A DNA stretch of 64,000 bases from Sphingobacterium deserti (GCF_000757725.1 NZ_JJMU01000002.1:186001-250000), one strand, 5' to 3'; positions 44,440-53,878 are shown, counted from the stretch's first letter. Made by a program: numbers and translations. Notes: generated by a model from the letters alone, not told the origin.

Positions 44440-45003
44440 TTATTGGGGTAATGATACGATTTCTTTGATTATATTGACGGAATCTTTGTAATTTTTCAAA
44501 GTGAAGATTAAATAATTAAGTTGTTCAGCCTCTGATAATGTTAGAAATTCACTTGCTCCAGGTCTATAATAAATCTGATAGTACTTTATATTTATGCTAT
44601 CTAGGCTACTATACCTGTTGGTCATTGAAAACCACAAGTCATCAAGCTTTCGTTCCAAAATTTCCACCTTTAACCAATTAAATCGTCTAGACTCGCTCTT
44701 CCCCGATTTGGAGAGCTTACTGTAGAGGGAGGAAATGTCAAACGATAGACCGATAGAAACTGGCGTTATTACGACGCCAGATAAAAAATTTGTATTCATA
44801 TTCTTCGCTAACAATTTACGGTAATCAGCTTCCAACAATGCTAAATCTGCAAATTTTGCAGCAGAGCCGTGTACCTCTACCGGCTCGATACGTAGCGTAT
44901 CAATAGCCGTTGTGTCCAAGCTGATGTTCACTGTTGATACGTTCGCGATCGGATATGAAGCAACCATGAAGTAGATAATCGTAGAAAAAAACATCATTCT
45001 CAT
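44440..45003 (-). CDS. Hypothetical exported protein
   Basis: A 187-residue protein with an N-terminal signal-like hydrophobic stretch (about 3-22), followed by Val-Asn-Ile-Ser-Leu-Asp-Thr-Thr and a mixed helical body. It has one conserved-looking central segment, Trp-Leu-Lys-Val-Glu-Ile-Leu-Glu-Arg-Lys-Leu-Asp-Asp-Leu-Trp-Phe-Ser. No family is recognised and no cofactor or metal motif is visible. It is convergent with the 93-residue ORF, 2 bp apart, so both ends are tightly packed. Confidence 0.55.
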   Translation of the reverse strand: MRMMFFSTIIYFMVASYPIANVSTVNISLDTTAIDTLRIEPVEVHGSAAKFADLALLEADYRKLLAKNMNTNFLSGVVITPVSIGLSFDISSLYSKLSKSGKSESRRFNWLKVEILERKLDDLWFSMTNRYSSLDSINIKYYQIYYRPGASEFLTLSEAEQLNYLIFTLKNYKDSVNIIKEIVSLPQ

Positions 45004-45344
45004 AGATAAGTCTCTGCTATGTGATCTGCGATTTGCATGCTAAGCAATCATCGGTACATGAATTAGTTTACAACTAAACTAAGCATTTAAACAAAAAAAT
45101 ATCGGTTTTTTTCACAATAAGGCAGTACAATTTCCACAGCATTAAGGATTTGTCTCATCCTACGGGATAGAAAACAGTATACTACTACTTCGCGTATAAA
45201 GAAACGGACCGTAAGGACACGGTTAGTTGAAGCCTTTCATTTACAATCGTTAGGCAGGGCAAGAATCAAAGGCCTAGAGCACATACCATTAAATGGCCTA
45301 ATTTCGCCAAGCGCTCGCTAAACAGTTATCAAGGGATGAAAAAG
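45004..45344. other. Intergenic region between hypothetical gene and pyrD
   Basis: 341 bp without a supported gene on either strand; no terminator or repeat stands out. Confidence 0.5.
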
Positions 45345-46370
45345 TTATCGCAGCAACCCCTTACATATTTTGCTGACCAAAGCTGGGCCTTCGTAAATAA
45401 AGCCCGTGTATAGCTGAATAAGACTAGCGCCTGCGTTTAACTTTTCAATTGCATCTTCGGCGGAATGTATGCCACCTACGCCAATAATTGGAAATGAGCG
45501 ATTGGAACGATCTGCCAAATATTTGATAACTTCCGTCGAGCGTTTTGTTAATGGCTTACCACTCACCCCCCCCATCTCGTTAACAAGCGTTGCTTCACTT
45601 TGTAAGCCGTCGCGAGAAATTGTTGTATTGGTTGCGATGACGCCTGCTATTTGCGTTTCTGCTACAATTTCAACGATATCGTCTAGTTGCGAGTTGCTAA
45701 GGTCTGGCGCTATCTTCAGCAAAATGGGCTTCGGATGCTCCCTCTCCCTATTCAGTTGCTGAAGTGTGTTGAGTATGTTTTTCAAGGGCTCTTTTTCTTG
45801 CAAATCACGAAGTCCCGGCGTGTTTGGAGAACTTACATTTACAACGAAATAATCTACATAGTCAAAAAGTGCGCGAAAGCAATAGATGTAGTCCTGAACC
45901 GCATCTTCATTGGGTGTCATCTTGTTTTTGCCAATATTTCCACCAATAATTAAATCCTTCCGGTTAGCCAGCTTCTTTAAACGACCAGCCGCCACATCAG
46001 CACCTTGGTTGTTAAATCCCATACGGTTGATGAGCGCTTCATCGGAAACCAGCCTAAACATCCGAGGCTTATCATTACCAGGCTGTGGACGTGGCGTAAC
46101 GGTACCAATTTCTATAAACCCGAAGCCCAAAGACGCCATCTCCTCGATGTATTCTGCATTTTTGTCAAAGCCAGCGGCGAGGCCTACAGGATTTTTAAAT
46201 GTCAAACCAAACACTTCACGTTCCAGCCGCTTGTCCTCAACACTGTAGAGCGCTTTCAGTACTTGTTTTGAGCCCCAAATTTTATTGAATTTACGCAAGC
46301 CGCCGGTTACTTGATGGTGAGCCATCTCCGGATTCATGGAAAAGAACAAAGGTTTGACTAGTTTGTACAT
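45345..46370 (-). CDS. pyrD: Quinone-dependent dihydroorotate dehydrogenase
   Basis: A 341-residue class 2 DHODH that oxidises dihydroorotate with menaquinone at the membrane. The start at 46370 is chosen because the longer frame from 46430 runs into the divergent gene and a perfect -7 box ends just 5 nt upstream of this ATG. Motifs: FMN-binding [18 protein letters not shown], catalytic-base Ser in the same loop, and Ile-Gly-Val-Gly-Gly-Ile. The N-terminal helical extension typical of class 2 is present. Confidence 0.95.
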   Translation of the reverse strand: MYKLVKPLFFSMNPEMAHHQVTGGLRKFNKIWGSKQVLKALYSVEDKRLEREVFGLTFKNPVGLAAGFDKNAEYIEEMASLGFGFIEIGTVTPRPQPGNDKPRMFRLVSDEALINRMGFNNQGADVAAGRLKKLANRKDLIIGGNIGKNKMTPNEDAVQDYIYCFRALFDYVDYFVVNVSSPNTPGLRDLQEKEPLKNILNTLQQLNREREHPKPILLKIAPDLSNSQLDDIVEIVAETQIAGVIATNTTISRDGLQSEATLVNEMGGVSGKPLTKRSTEVIKYLADRSNRSFPIIGVGGIHSAEDAIEKLNAGASLIQLYTGFIYEGPALVSKICKGLLR

Positions 46371-46375
46371 ATCTG

Positions 46376-46383
46376 CAAAGGTA
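46376..46383 (-). promoter_or_regulatory. Promoter -7 box, leaderless geometry, pyrD
   Basis: TACCTTTG on the minus strand, a perfect TAnnTTTG match, with 5 nt between its last base and the ATG at 46370. This excludes the upstream in-frame start at 46430 from the transcript. Confidence 0.58.
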
Positions 46384-46406
46384 GCCAAAGAAGCAGAAAT
46401 ATTCAT

Positions 46407-46414
46407 TACTTTTG
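46407..46414 (+). promoter_or_regulatory. Promoter -7 box, leaderless geometry, ABC-F gene
   Basis: TACTTTTG matches TAnnTTTG and ends 6 nt before the ABC-F ATG at 46421, the same spacing as for mqnC. Confidence 0.58.
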
Positions 46415-46420
46415 TAGCAA

Positions 46421-48334
46421 ATGATATCAATTAACAATTTAACATTCGAGATTGGGTCACGTGCATTGTACGACGACGCTAATTGGCATATAAAACCAGG
46501 AGACAAAGCGGGCTTGATCGGGGCAAATGGCGCCGGAAAATCCACATTGCTCAAATTAATCGTAGGTGACTATTCTCCTACTTCGGGAAGCATTTCCATG
46601 GCAAAAGATCTGAAGATCGGCTACCTTAACCAAGATCTGCTATCCTACCATTCCGATAAAAGTATTGTCCATGTAGCCATGGAAGCATTTGAACGTCAAA
46701 ACCAGCTGCATGGAGAGATTGAAGTACTTCTACAAAAATTAGAAACCGATTATTCAGACGACATTCTCAACAAATTAAGCGACAAACAGATGGAGTTTGA
46801 AGCGCTAGATGGCTATAGTATCGAATTTCGTGCGCATGAAATTTTAGCAGGCCTTGGCTTCTCGGAAGAAGAGCAGCAACGGCCTCTCGCCACCTTTTCG
46901 GGAGGTTGGCGTATGCGCGTTATGCTGGCACGCATCCTCTTGCAAACGCCTGATATCTTACTTTTGGATGAGCCTACGAATCACTTGGATCTTCCTTCCA
47001 TCAAATGGCTTGAAAATTACCTACAGGCGTTTGAAGGCGCAATTGTCATCGTATCGCATGACCGCTATTTTCTTGATCGTATCATCAATAAAACAGTGGA
47101 ATCGCGTAAGGGAAAATTGACTGTTTACGCAGGAAACTATTCTTTTTATCTTGAAGAGAAATCACTGCGGGAAGAGATTCAGGGCAACCAGTTTAAGAAT
47201 CAGCAAGCAAAAATAAAGCAAGAAGAAAAGCTAATTGAGCGTTTCCGCGCGAAAGCCAGCAAAGCAAAAATGGTACAGTCACGTATCAAAGCGTTAGACC
47301 GTATGGAAAAGATAGATGATGTAGATGACGATAACCCATCGGTAAATTTCAGCTTCAAGTTCTCTAAGCCATCCGGCAGGCATGTAGTTACGTTGGAACA
47401 CCTCTCCAAATCGTATCCCAACCTTGACATCTTGGAAGATACGGGTGCTATCATTGAAAAAGGCGATAAGATCGCTCTCATCGGAGCTAACGGAAAGGGA
47501 AAGTCTACCTTGTTACGCATTGTGGCAGATGCCGACCACGACTACAAAGGTAGCAGCACGAAAGGCCACAACGTATCGCAAACATTTTTTGCTCAGCATC
47601 AGCTCGAAGCGCTGCACCTGGAAAACAATCTGTTACAGGAATTAGTTGCGTTTGCGCCAAAGCATACGGAAACGGAACTTCGTTCTATCTTAGGCTGTTT
47701 CTTATTTACGGGCGATGATGTGTTTAAAAAAATCAAAGTGCTTTCTGGTGGTGAGAAATCTCGGGTAGCACTTGCGAAAGCGTTGACCGCTGATGCGAAC
47801 TTCTTGGTGCTGGATGAGCCTACCAATCACTTGGATATGGCATCCGTAAATATTCTTATCCAAGCGCTTCAACAATATGAAGGTACCTTGATCGTCGTGT
47901 CCCATGATCGATATTTCCTGGACCACGTGGCGAACAAAATTTGGTTTATTGAAGATAAAGAGATAAAAGAGTATCCAGGCACTTACGAAGAATACGAACT
48001 ATGGAATGCCAAACGGGTAGTAAAACCCGATGCTAAACCGGAGAAAAAAACGGTAAAGGAAGAACCTAAAAAAGAGAAAGCGCCACTGGAAGACGACAAA
48101 AATCGTGTACTTCAGCGTAAGCATAAAGAATTGTCGGGTTTAGAGCAAAAGATCGGTGACAGCACCTTACGCGTAAAGGATTTGGAATCTCAACTCGCCA
48201 AAGAGGAAGTGTACTCCGATGCAAACAAACTTCAAGAGGTAACAAGGGCGTATAACTCTGATAAAGCTACATTGGAAAAATTCCAGCAGCAATGGGAAAC
48301 ATTAGCAGAAGAGATAATGGAGCTCGAAGGCTAG
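46421..48334 (+). CDS. ABC-F family ATPase
   Basis: A 637-residue soluble protein with two ABC nucleotide-binding domains in one chain and no membrane segment, as in ABC-F translation factors (Uup/EttA/YheS-like). Walker A motifs are Gly-Ala-Asn-Gly-Ala-Gly-Lys-Ser (about 35) and Gly-Ala-Asn-Gly-Lys-Gly-Lys-Ser (about 352). Signature motifs are Phe-Ser-Gly-Gly and Leu-Ser-Gly-Gly, and both domains have Leu-Asp-Glu-Pro-Thr-Asn-His-Leu-Asp. The C-terminal charged coiled coil (about 540-637) resembles the DNA/RNA-binding tail of Uup. These bind the ribosome E site; the exact role is not assignable. Confidence 0.93.
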   Translation: MISINNLTFEIGSRALYDDANWHIKPGDKAGLIGANGAGKSTLLKLIVGDYSPTSGSISMAKDLKIGYLNQDLLSYHSDKSIVHVAMEAFERQNQLHGEIEVLLQKLETDYSDDILNKLSDKQMEFEALDGYSIEFRAHEILAGLGFSEEEQQRPLATFSGGWRMRVMLARILLQTPDILLLDEPTNHLDLPSIKWLENYLQAFEGAIVIVSHDRYFLDRIINKTVESRKGKLTVYAGNYSFYLEEKSLREEIQGNQFKNQQAKIKQEEKLIERFRAKASKAKMVQSRIKALDRMEKIDDVDDDNPSVNFSFKFSKPSGRHVVTLEHLSKSYPNLDILEDTGAIIEKGDKIALIGANGKGKSTLLRIVADADHDYKGSSTKGHNVSQTFFAQHQLEALHLENNLLQELVAFAPKHTETELRSILGCFLFTGDDVFKKIKVLSGGEKSRVALAKALTADANFLVLDEPTNHLDMASVNILIQALQQYEGTLIVVSHDRYFLDHVANKIWFIEDKEIKEYPGTYEEYELWNAKRVVKPDAKPEKKTVKEEPKKEKAPLEDDKNRVLQRKHKELSGLEQKIGDSTLRVKDLESQLAKEEVYSDANKLQEVTRAYNSDKATLEKFQQQWETLAEEIMELEG

Positions 48335-48404
48335 CAATTCCGCGGGAAATACATTGTTGTTGATAATTGCTGTCTAACTCGCTAAGAATAATCATTTAGA
48401 GCTT

Positions 48405-48436
48405 TAAAAAACAAGGGGGAGCAATTGCTCCCTCTT
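48405..48436 (-). terminator. Terminator of nitroreductase gene
   Basis: On the minus strand AAGAGGGAGC (48436-48427), loop AATT, GCTCCCCCTT (48422-48413), one mismatch, followed by a T-run from 48411. It lies immediately after the nitroreductase stop. Confidence 0.75.
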
Positions 48437-48439
48437 AGT

Positions 48440-49072
48440 TTAATAGGTTAATACAAAATCTGCTATGTCGTTACGCACCTTCTTCATCGGCGCCAGCCAA
48501 TCTCGCTCTTCATCCCGATAGCCCAGATACAGAACCAGCACACTACGCAATCCTTTTTCTTTTAGTTGCAGTACGTTGTCTACGACTTCGTTGTCAAATC
48601 CTTCAGCTGGCGTAGAGTCTATACGCAATTCGGCGGCTTGCGCGAGCGCAAGACCGAAAGCAATATACGCCTGCTTAGCCGCATGCGTAAAATGCTCTTC
48701 GCTAGTTTGCTGCGCGTACATATTCTTGATCATGTCTGTGTAACGATCAAACCTACCACGGGGCATATCCCGCTCGTCCGTCGTTTTATTATATATTGTA
48801 TCAATACGCTCTTCCGTATATTCATCCCAGGCGGCAAATACCAACACATGCGAACACTCCCGCATACACTCCGGATTAAAAGCTCCTTCTGCCAACTGAT
48901 TTTTTATTCCCTGATCTGCTATCACTGCCAAACGAAAAGGTTGTAACCCTGAAGAGCTTGGAGCAAGCCTTGCAGCCTCGACTATCTTATTTAAATCTTC
49001 CTGACTTACTTTTTTTGTCGTATCGTAAGCCTTGGTTGCATGTCTCCAATTTAAACCATCTATCAATGTCAT
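48440..49072 (-). CDS. NAD(P)H-dependent nitroreductase-family oxidoreductase
   Basis: A 210-residue FMN-dependent oxidoreductase of the NfsB/NfnB family. The start (Met-Thr-Leu-Ile-Asp-Gly-Leu-Asn-Trp-Arg-His-Ala-Thr-Lys) and the FMN-binding Pro-Ser-Ser-Ser-Gly-Leu-Gln-Pro-Phe are typical, as are the Ala-Lys-Gln-Ala-Tyr-Ile-Ala helix and the C-terminal Tyr-Arg-Asp-Glu-Glu-Arg-Asp-Trp. It reduces nitro compounds or quinones. It is convergent with the ABC-F gene. Confidence 0.92.
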   Translation of the reverse strand: MTLIDGLNWRHATKAYDTTKKVSQEDLNKIVEAARLAPSSSGLQPFRLAVIADQGIKNQLAEGAFNPECMRECSHVLVFAAWDEYTEERIDTIYNKTTDERDMPRGRFDRYTDMIKNMYAQQTSEEHFTHAAKQAYIAFGLALAQAAELRIDSTPAEGFDNEVVDNVLQLKEKGLRSVLVLYLGYRDEERDWLAPMKKVRNDIADFVLTY

Positions 49073-49478
49073 TTCTATTAATTTTAATTTTCCAATAGTG
49101 CGATACGTGTCTGCTCTGTAAAGATCCTACAAACCGTGTCGCGCGCAAAGATCACGAGAAAATATAATTAGGTCAATTAAAATAATGCAGTTCTGTTAAA
49201 AACGACATCCACATGACTCATATAAGCTATCCGTGTTTCAGCACGCAATAAAAAATAAACCAGTCAGCTATCGAAAATAAATAGCTAAACCCATATTGCC
49301 AAAGTAATTTTTCCCCAGCATCATATTGCTTTATTGTTTTAATCGTGTAAGCTGGAAAAGCTGATCTTTTCTAACATCGCGAACGCCATGGCACAATTTT
49401 TCACCTTCCCGTTGCCAGATAATTTGCCGGACGGAGTACATGTCAAATCCATCGAAGAAATTCAGGGCTGTGATGCGT
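49073..49478. other. Intergenic region between nitroreductase and zinc-finger genes
   Basis: 406 bp. The right part (49331-49478) holds the tail of an overlapping minus-strand frame of 84 codons that looks weakly protein-like (Arg-Gln-Ile-Ile-Trp-Gln-Arg-Glu-Gly-Glu-Lys-Leu) but has no start or family I can support. The rest shows nothing recognisable. Confidence 0.45.
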
Positions 49479-49850
49479 CTAGGAGACGGAAAGCGGCAGT
49501 TGCTGTCTGACGAGTAAAAAGTGGTCTCGCTCGATAGATAAATAGCCAAATTCATAGACAAAGAAATACACCTGACCTTTTGCATTGCAAAGCTGGTTGG
49601 TAAAGTAATCCATATCTAAGCCGGTCTTCAATAAATTTTCACGTGAAATTTTAAGAATTTTTTCATTCCCTAGAAGACCCTCCAGTATCCGTCTATTTCT
49701 TCTAAGAGTTGTATTAATATGTCGAACAAAATTGTTAGGTGCGCTATTTATCTTGTTATTATGTGCATTTCTACAGCCATCGTCACAAAACCTTTTGTCT
49801 GACCTTCCGCGGATAAGCGCACTACACGCTAAGCAAAATTTCTTTTCCAT
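49479..49850 (-). CDS. Small zinc-finger protein
   Basis: A 123-residue protein whose N-terminus carries Cys6-x2-Cys9 and Cys22-x3-Cys26 (Phe-Cys-Asp-Asp-Gly-Cys-Arg-Asn), a zinc-ribbon-like pattern resembling DUF2116 proteins. The middle is basic (Arg-Arg-Asn-Arg-Arg), which would suit nucleic-acid binding, and the C-terminal part has an aromatic beta-strand stretch, Val-Tyr-Phe-Phe-Val-Tyr-Glu-Phe-Gly-Tyr. Its start is 165 bp from the divergent ssb gene. Function is unknown. Confidence 0.72.
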   Translation of the reverse strand: MEKKFCLACSALIRGRSDKRFCDDGCRNAHNNKINSAPNNFVRHINTTLRRNRRILEGLLGNEKILKISRENLLKTGLDMDYFTNQLCNAKGQVYFFVYEFGYLSIERDHFLLVRQQLPLSVS

Positions 49851-50015
49851 AATTCATTACCCGTTTTAATCGTTTACAATCGCTTATAAACGTCTATAAT
49901 TGATTAACTACCGATTCGCTTTCGCCAACCGATGCAATTTTACATCGTGAGCTAAAGAATGATGCGATATAAATTTAACATAAGAAATACATATTTACAA
50001 TTAAAATTTACAATT

Positions 50016-50411
50016 ATGAACATGCTAATTAATTCTGTACAACTTATCGGGCGCTTAGGTGCCAATGCGGAGGTAAAATCTACCAATAATGGGACAAAGG
50101 TTTCAAATGTCCGGTTTGCCACAAATGAGTACACAAAGAATGCGCAGGGCGAATGGCTTGAGATCACCTATTGGCATAATCTGGTATTTTGGGGAAAACT
50201 CACTGAAAAACTGGAAAAGCACGCTAAAAAGGGCACGCGCCTACTCGTGCAAGGGTCGCTAACGTACCAGGAATACGTCGATGTAAATGGCATCAAGCGG
50301 GAGTCCTGTGAAATTCGAGTGAGCCAGTTTATGGCGCTAAACAGCAGCAACAACGGTCAAAAAGTAAGCGTGGAAGATCGCGAAGACCAAGATGAAGATC
50401 TTCCATTTTAA
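50016..50411 (+). CDS. ssb: Single-stranded DNA-binding protein
   Basis: A 131-residue OB-fold protein. I use the ATG at 50016, giving Met-Asn-Met-Leu-Ile-Asn-Ser-Val-Gln-Leu-Ile-Gly-Arg-Leu-Gly, the usual SSB start; the longer frame from 49959 adds 19 unsupported residues. The fold shows Trp-Leu-Glu-Ile-Thr-Tyr-Trp-His and Gly-Ser-Leu-Thr-Tyr-Gln-Glu. The short acidic C-terminal tail ends Asp-Leu-Pro-Phe, the protein-interaction tip. A stand-alone, possibly second ssb. Confidence 0.93.
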   Translation: MNMLINSVQLIGRLGANAEVKSTNNGTKVSNVRFATNEYTKNAQGEWLEITYWHNLVFWGKLTEKLEKHAKKGTRLLVQGSLTYQEYVDVNGIKRESCEIRVSQFMALNSSNNGQKVSVEDREDQDEDLPF

Positions 50412-50417
50412 CATCAA

Positions 50418-50458
50418 ACGCCACCTGTAAAATTTCACAGGTGGCGTCCATTGTTTTT
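50418..50458 (+). terminator. Terminator of ssb
   Basis: An 11-bp stem (ACGCCACCTGT with ACAGGTGGCGT, 8-nt loop) with a T-rich tail, 7 nt after the ssb stop and before the end of the convergent phosphatase gene. Confidence 0.82.
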
Positions 50459-50466
50459 AAAGAAGC

Positions 50467-51876
50467 TTATTCAATAACAAAACCTGTGATTTCAGCTAAC
50501 TTTTTAGGGATATCGGTATTTTCCATCTTATGGGAAAAACGTTCTGACCCAACCCCAACGGCAAATACAGGAATATAGGCTGCCGAATGATTGCCGGATG
50601 CCCAACTGATAGACCCAGCTTTGTTTAAAATTTTGATCGCCTCGCTTGCCAATCGATCATCCGTAGCATAAAGACTTTTCGTAGTCTCCTCTTCGTGCTT
50701 TACAAAGCTCTTCTCGTATATATCCACGAGCAAAGCCTCTTCCTCTTGACTTACCTTGACTTTGCTAAAAAGACCTACGTTTTCGCCTAAAAGAGTTTTC
50801 ACATCGTCCCAACTCGCACGTTGTTTTGCGTTTCTCAATACTGCAATACGTTTAGAAAGTTCACCTTGTGAAATGCGCTGGTTGGCCAATAATTTCGTAT
50901 GGAGTCTGCTGCCACCATTTCCAATAGCTACGCCGCCTGTCTCATGGTCAGCGGTAACGATAATAAGTGTTTCCTCAGGATGCTGTTTGTAGAATTCATA
51001 AACACGCTTTACCGCCTTATTAAAGTCAAGCATTTCACGGATCGTTGTTGTCGCGTCGTTAGCGTGCGATGCCCAATCAATTTTTCCACCTTCAACCATT
51101 AGGAAAAATCCTTTTTCATTGCCTTCGAGGGACGCTATAGCGGACTGTGTGATCTGTTCCAAAGTCAGATCTGATGGCTGCTGATCAATAGCATATTTCA
51201 ACGACTCACTGTCAGAGCCTTTAGCACCCATCAAAATGATCTTATCTGCTTTACCCTTTAGGGTATTGAAGTCATCAAGGCCATACGCTAACTTGTAACC
51301 GGCCTCCTTGAACTTAGGAAACAGCGAAGGAGCAGACTTCTTCTCGGAATTTTTATCTGGACTCAAAAATCCTGAGCCTCCGAAGAAATCGAAATTGGAA
51401 GCAATAAGATCAAGCCCTATCTCGTAATAACGACCGCGGTTAGGTTGCTTTGCGTAGAATGATGCTGGTGTTGCATGATCTATACTAACGGAGGTTGTTA
51501 TGCCGACTTTCATACCAGCTTCTTTAGCTGCATACGCAATACTCTTGTAAGCTATTGTACCGCTGCTATCCATGGCAACAACTCCATTTTTTGTTTTTTT
51601 CCCCACAGCAAGTGCCGTTCCGCCAGCTGCAGAATCTGTAACGCCATGGGAAAGGGAGTATGAAGTAGCAAAAGTAGCATGCGGAAACGTAGAGAACACC
51701 AAGGGAAACACGGTATTTCGATCAGCTTCCGCAGCTAGAAATACCTCTGTCAAATTTATTTGGTTCAGCCCCATTCCGTCGCCAATCATAAAGAAAATAT
51801 ACTTGGGTTTTTGTTGGGAAAACAAGGCACTCGATGTCGCAAATAACAGGAATAATAAAAATACGCTCTTCTTCAT
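50467..51876 (-). CDS. Alkaline phosphatase
   Basis: A 469-residue exported phosphomonoesterase. It has a signal peptide (about 1-20), Gly-Asp-Gly-Met-Gly at about 34-38, the phosphoserine region Thr-Asp-Ser-Ala-Ala-Gly-Gly-Thr-Ala (about 80-88), and the metal-binding Asp-His-Glu-Thr-Gly-Gly near 312. This matches PhoA-type alkaline phosphatases. Located in the periplasm. A TATCTTTG -7 box (51903-51896) is 19 nt upstream. No Pho-box-like element was looked for in detail. Confidence 0.94.
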   Translation of the reverse strand: MKKSVFLLFLLFATSSALFSQQKPKYIFFMIGDGMGLNQINLTEVFLAAEADRNTVFPLVFSTFPHATFATSYSLSHGVTDSAAGGTALAVGKKTKNGVVAMDSSGTIAYKSIAYAAKEAGMKVGITTSVSIDHATPASFYAKQPNRGRYYEIGLDLIASNFDFFGGSGFLSPDKNSEKKSAPSLFPKFKEAGYKLAYGLDDFNTLKGKADKIILMGAKGSDSESLKYAIDQQPSDLTLEQITQSAIASLEGNEKGFFLMVEGGKIDWASHANDATTTIREMLDFNKAVKRVYEFYKQHPEETLIIVTADHETGGVAIGNGGSRLHTKLLANQRISQGELSKRIAVLRNAKQRASWDDVKTLLGENVGLFSKVKVSQEEEALLVDIYEKSFVKHEEETTKSLYATDDRLASEAIKILNKAGSISWASGNHSAAYIPVFAVGVGSERFSHKMENTDIPKKLAEITGFVIE

Positions 51877-51895
51877 TTTATCTAATTTGTGTCTG

Positions 51896-51903
51896 CAAAG
51901 ATA
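51896..51903 (-). promoter_or_regulatory. Promoter -7 box for alkaline phosphatase
   Basis: TATCTTTG on the minus strand, a perfect TAnnTTTG match, 19 nt before the phosphatase ATG. Confidence 0.45.
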
Positions 51904-52000
51904 AAGTCTTTATATAAACTCAGTGTTAAGTACGGATCGCAAATGCGAAAACAAAAGGTAGAGCGAATTGTTCCTTCTCTGAAAAGATAAAAAGACGACT

Positions 52001-52774
52001 ATGAATAATTCGTTAATCACTGCTGTAAAAAGCATTTTTCAGGATGACAAAAGACACGCCCTTGCAAACAATATGGGAGAAACCCCGCTGCGGGTCGATC
52101 AAAGTTTGGATGCCATCATACCTATCGTGCTTGTTGCACTTCAGCGTAAAGATAAATCGCAGTTGCAAAATATTCTTACCAAAGCAGAAACTACCTTCGC
52201 AATCCAAGATTCGCAGGTTCCTTCTACCGATTTTGCGCACTCCACTGCCGCTCCGCATGAGTTGCTGGACGATATTACCGCGAATAATTCCGCATACATA
52301 AGTGATAGCTTACATAATTACTTAGGTATCGACGGCGAAAATGTGCAAACGTTATTCGCTGCCGCACTTCCGGCTATATTTTCTGCACTCACGAAGGGGG
52401 GACAGCATTGGGATGTAGACTATGTCAAGGGTTTATTGGACAGTAATCAGGATGATTTCGTGGCACAAGTCCCGGCAGACCTGACGCCAGTATTAATAGA
52501 TACACATGGCGACGCAGGCTTTCACAACAGCATGCCACCTGCAACACCTGCCGATGCCATTGTTGATCCAACGCATACCTCGCCGCCGCAACACAGCATT
52601 ACAGAACAAGCACCCCTGCATACGTCGGAGTCCGTAAAAAAGACCACGAAGAACAAAGGGATTTGGTGGCTGTTAATACTTGTTTTTATCGTCGCGCTAT
52701 GGGTAGTGTTTGGTAAAGGCTGTAATGGAAACTCAACAACGGATGCACGAACGGATACGTTGAGTGTACGATAA
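52001..52774 (+). CDS. DUF937-like protein with C-terminal membrane anchor
   Basis: A 257-residue protein. The N-terminal 60 residues (Leu-Ile-Thr-Ala-Val-Lys onward, then Asp-Gln-Ser-Leu-Asp-Ala-Ile-Ile-Pro-Ile-Val-Leu) and a second similar segment about residues 106-155 (Val-Gln-Thr-Leu-Phe-Ala-Ala-Ala-Leu-Pro-Ala-Ile-Phe-Ser) resemble DUF937 repeats. A Pro/Thr/His-rich linker (about 180-215) leads to one TM helix (about 224-241) and a short tail. Role unknown; assignment is by pattern only. Confidence 0.6.
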   Translation: MNNSLITAVKSIFQDDKRHALANNMGETPLRVDQSLDAIIPIVLVALQRKDKSQLQNILTKAETTFAIQDSQVPSTDFAHSTAAPHELLDDITANNSAYISDSLHNYLGIDGENVQTLFAAALPAIFSALTKGGQHWDVDYVKGLLDSNQDDFVAQVPADLTPVLIDTHGDAGFHNSMPPATPADAIVDPTHTSPPQHSITEQAPLHTSESVKKTTKNKGIWWLLILVFIVALWVVFGKGCNGNSTTDARTDTLSVR

Positions 52775-52822
52775 ATATGTTCTTTTGAACATATTCGTTG
52801 CTGTTTTTATGTGCTGAAAAAC

Positions 52823-52830
52823 TATTTTTG
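52823..52830 (+). promoter_or_regulatory. Promoter -7 box, leaderless geometry, 101-residue gene
   Basis: TATTTTTG matches TAnnTTTG and ends 4 nt before the ATG at 52835. A TTG at 52798-52800, 22 nt upstream, is a weak -33 candidate. Confidence 0.5.
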
Positions 52831-52834
52831 CTGT

Positions 52835-53140
52835 ATGACTGTACAAAGAACAGAATTGGCCATCCAAGACTTCGAAAAGTTTATGCGTTATGCTATACAG
52901 CATGAACAAGGATTTTCATTTGATATCTTTGTTTCCTTTTCCACGTCCTTGATTAACTTTTATCAAGGTTCAGACCTGATCAAAGAATCAGAACGAATGG
53001 ATACAGCGTTGATACTTAGTAAGGCATTTAATGCCGGTATGGGAAACCGCATTTCTGCTGAGGATTTGGAAGAAATCGCGACACTAATTATTTCAGATCG
53101 TACAATTGATTATTCCGTTTTAAATCCTATATTTGCTTGA
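52835..53140 (+). CDS. Hypothetical protein upstream of tRNA-Ala
   Basis: A 101-residue soluble protein, start chosen at 52835 because a perfect -7 box ends 4 nt upstream; the frame begins eight codons earlier, within that promoter. It is mostly helical (Phe-Glu-Lys-Phe-Met-Arg-Tyr-Ala, Ile-Ser-Ala-Glu-Asp-Leu-Glu-Glu-Ile). No motif or family is recognised. It ends 13 bp before tRNA-Ala. Confidence 0.65.
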   Translation: MTVQRTELAIQDFEKFMRYAIQHEQGFSFDIFVSFSTSLINFYQGSDLIKESERMDTALILSKAFNAGMGNRISAEDLEEIATLIISDRTIDYSVLNPIFA

Positions 53141-53153
53141 TTTTAAAAAAAAA

Positions 53154-53227
53154 GGGGGATTAGCTCAGCTGGCTAGAGCGTTTGGCTGGCAGCCAAAAGG
53201 TCATCGGTTCGACTCCGATATTCTCCA
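53154..53227 (+). tRNA. tRNA-Ala (anticodon GGC)
   Basis: Cloverleaf drawn by hand: acceptor GGGGGAT with ATTCTCC, D-stem GCTC/GAGC, anticodon stem TTTGG/CCAAA with loop CTGGCAG (anticodon GGC, alanine), variable AGGTC, and T arm ATCGG-TTCGACT-CCGAT. Discriminator A; the CCA end is not encoded. It reads GCC and GCU codons. Confidence 0.94.
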
Positions 53228-53229
53228 CA

Positions 53230-53257
53230 AAAGCCTGGTATGCGCCAGGCTTTTTTT
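53230..53257 (+). terminator. Terminator after tRNA-Ala
   Basis: An 8-bp stem (AAGCCTGG with CCAGGCTT, loop TATGCG) and a run of T directly after the tRNA. Confidence 0.88.
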
Positions 53258-53295
53258 GTGTACTTCCGAGTTATGATATTTTACCATCGAACTTT

Positions 53296-53832
53296 TTAAT
53301 CCTGCTTCGTCCAAACCAGTTTTTCAATTGCGTAGCCGCACCTTTGGGCATATGCTAAATATTTATCTTTAATCTCTTCAGGCATATTCTTCTCGCGAGA
53401 TAGCAACCACATGTAGTCTAAATTCTGACCAAAAATCAATGCATGTTGATAATCTTCGTCAATCATGACAACGTTGTAACCAGCATAAAATGGTCCGAAA
53501 AATGATACTTTGAGCGCCCCTTCATCTTCATTACGTACAAATACTGCTTTACCCCTACTCTGTTTATATTTTTCTTTTACTTCGTCATAGCCTTGGTTTA
53601 TTACGCGGATGCTCATATCATCGTTAAGTGCATACGAAGCCATAACATTCTTTAGGTTCTTTTCCCAGAAAAAATCCAGTCGTGCGATTTCATACCAGTC
53701 CCCTAAATATTTTTCTTTCTCAAATCTTTGTACAACAGGAACGTTTGACTTCACTGGTTTCAAAAGATTGTAGAGTGTTGTCCCTGCCGCTACAGCAGTA
53801 AGAAGCAACAATGATTTTTTACGATCCATCAT
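53296..53832 (-). CDS. Lipocalin family protein (Blc-like)
   Basis: A 178-residue lipocalin, with the start at 53832 chosen because the longer frame (from 53958) would read through the divergent promoter region. The N-terminal hydrophobic segment (about 7-25) is likely a membrane anchor. The lipocalin motif is Tyr-Leu-Gly-Asp-Trp-Tyr-Glu-Ile-Ala-Arg. Central strands include Gly-Lys-Ala-Val-Phe and Leu-Lys-Val-Ser-Phe-Phe-Gly-Pro-Phe, and the end has Asp-Tyr-Met-Trp-Leu-Leu-Ser-Arg. The family binds lipids or fatty acids at the outer membrane. Confidence 0.88.
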   Translation of the reverse strand: MMDRKKSLLLLTAVAAGTTLYNLLKPVKSNVPVVQRFEKEKYLGDWYEIARLDFFWEKNLKNVMASYALNDDMSIRVINQGYDEVKEKYKQSRGKAVFVRNEDEGALKVSFFGPFYAGYNVVMIDEDYQHALIFGQNLDYMWLLSREKNMPEEIKDKYLAYAQRCGYAIEKLVWTKQD

Positions 53833-53878
53833 GCTCAGTAAACAGTATAGCGCATGCAAAAGTTTGGTTTGAATTTGA

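Noticed and set aside
49331..49585. 84-codon minus-strand frame overlapping the zinc-finger gene
   Set aside because: It overlaps a better supported gene, has no clear start or family, and its composition looks like a shadow frame.
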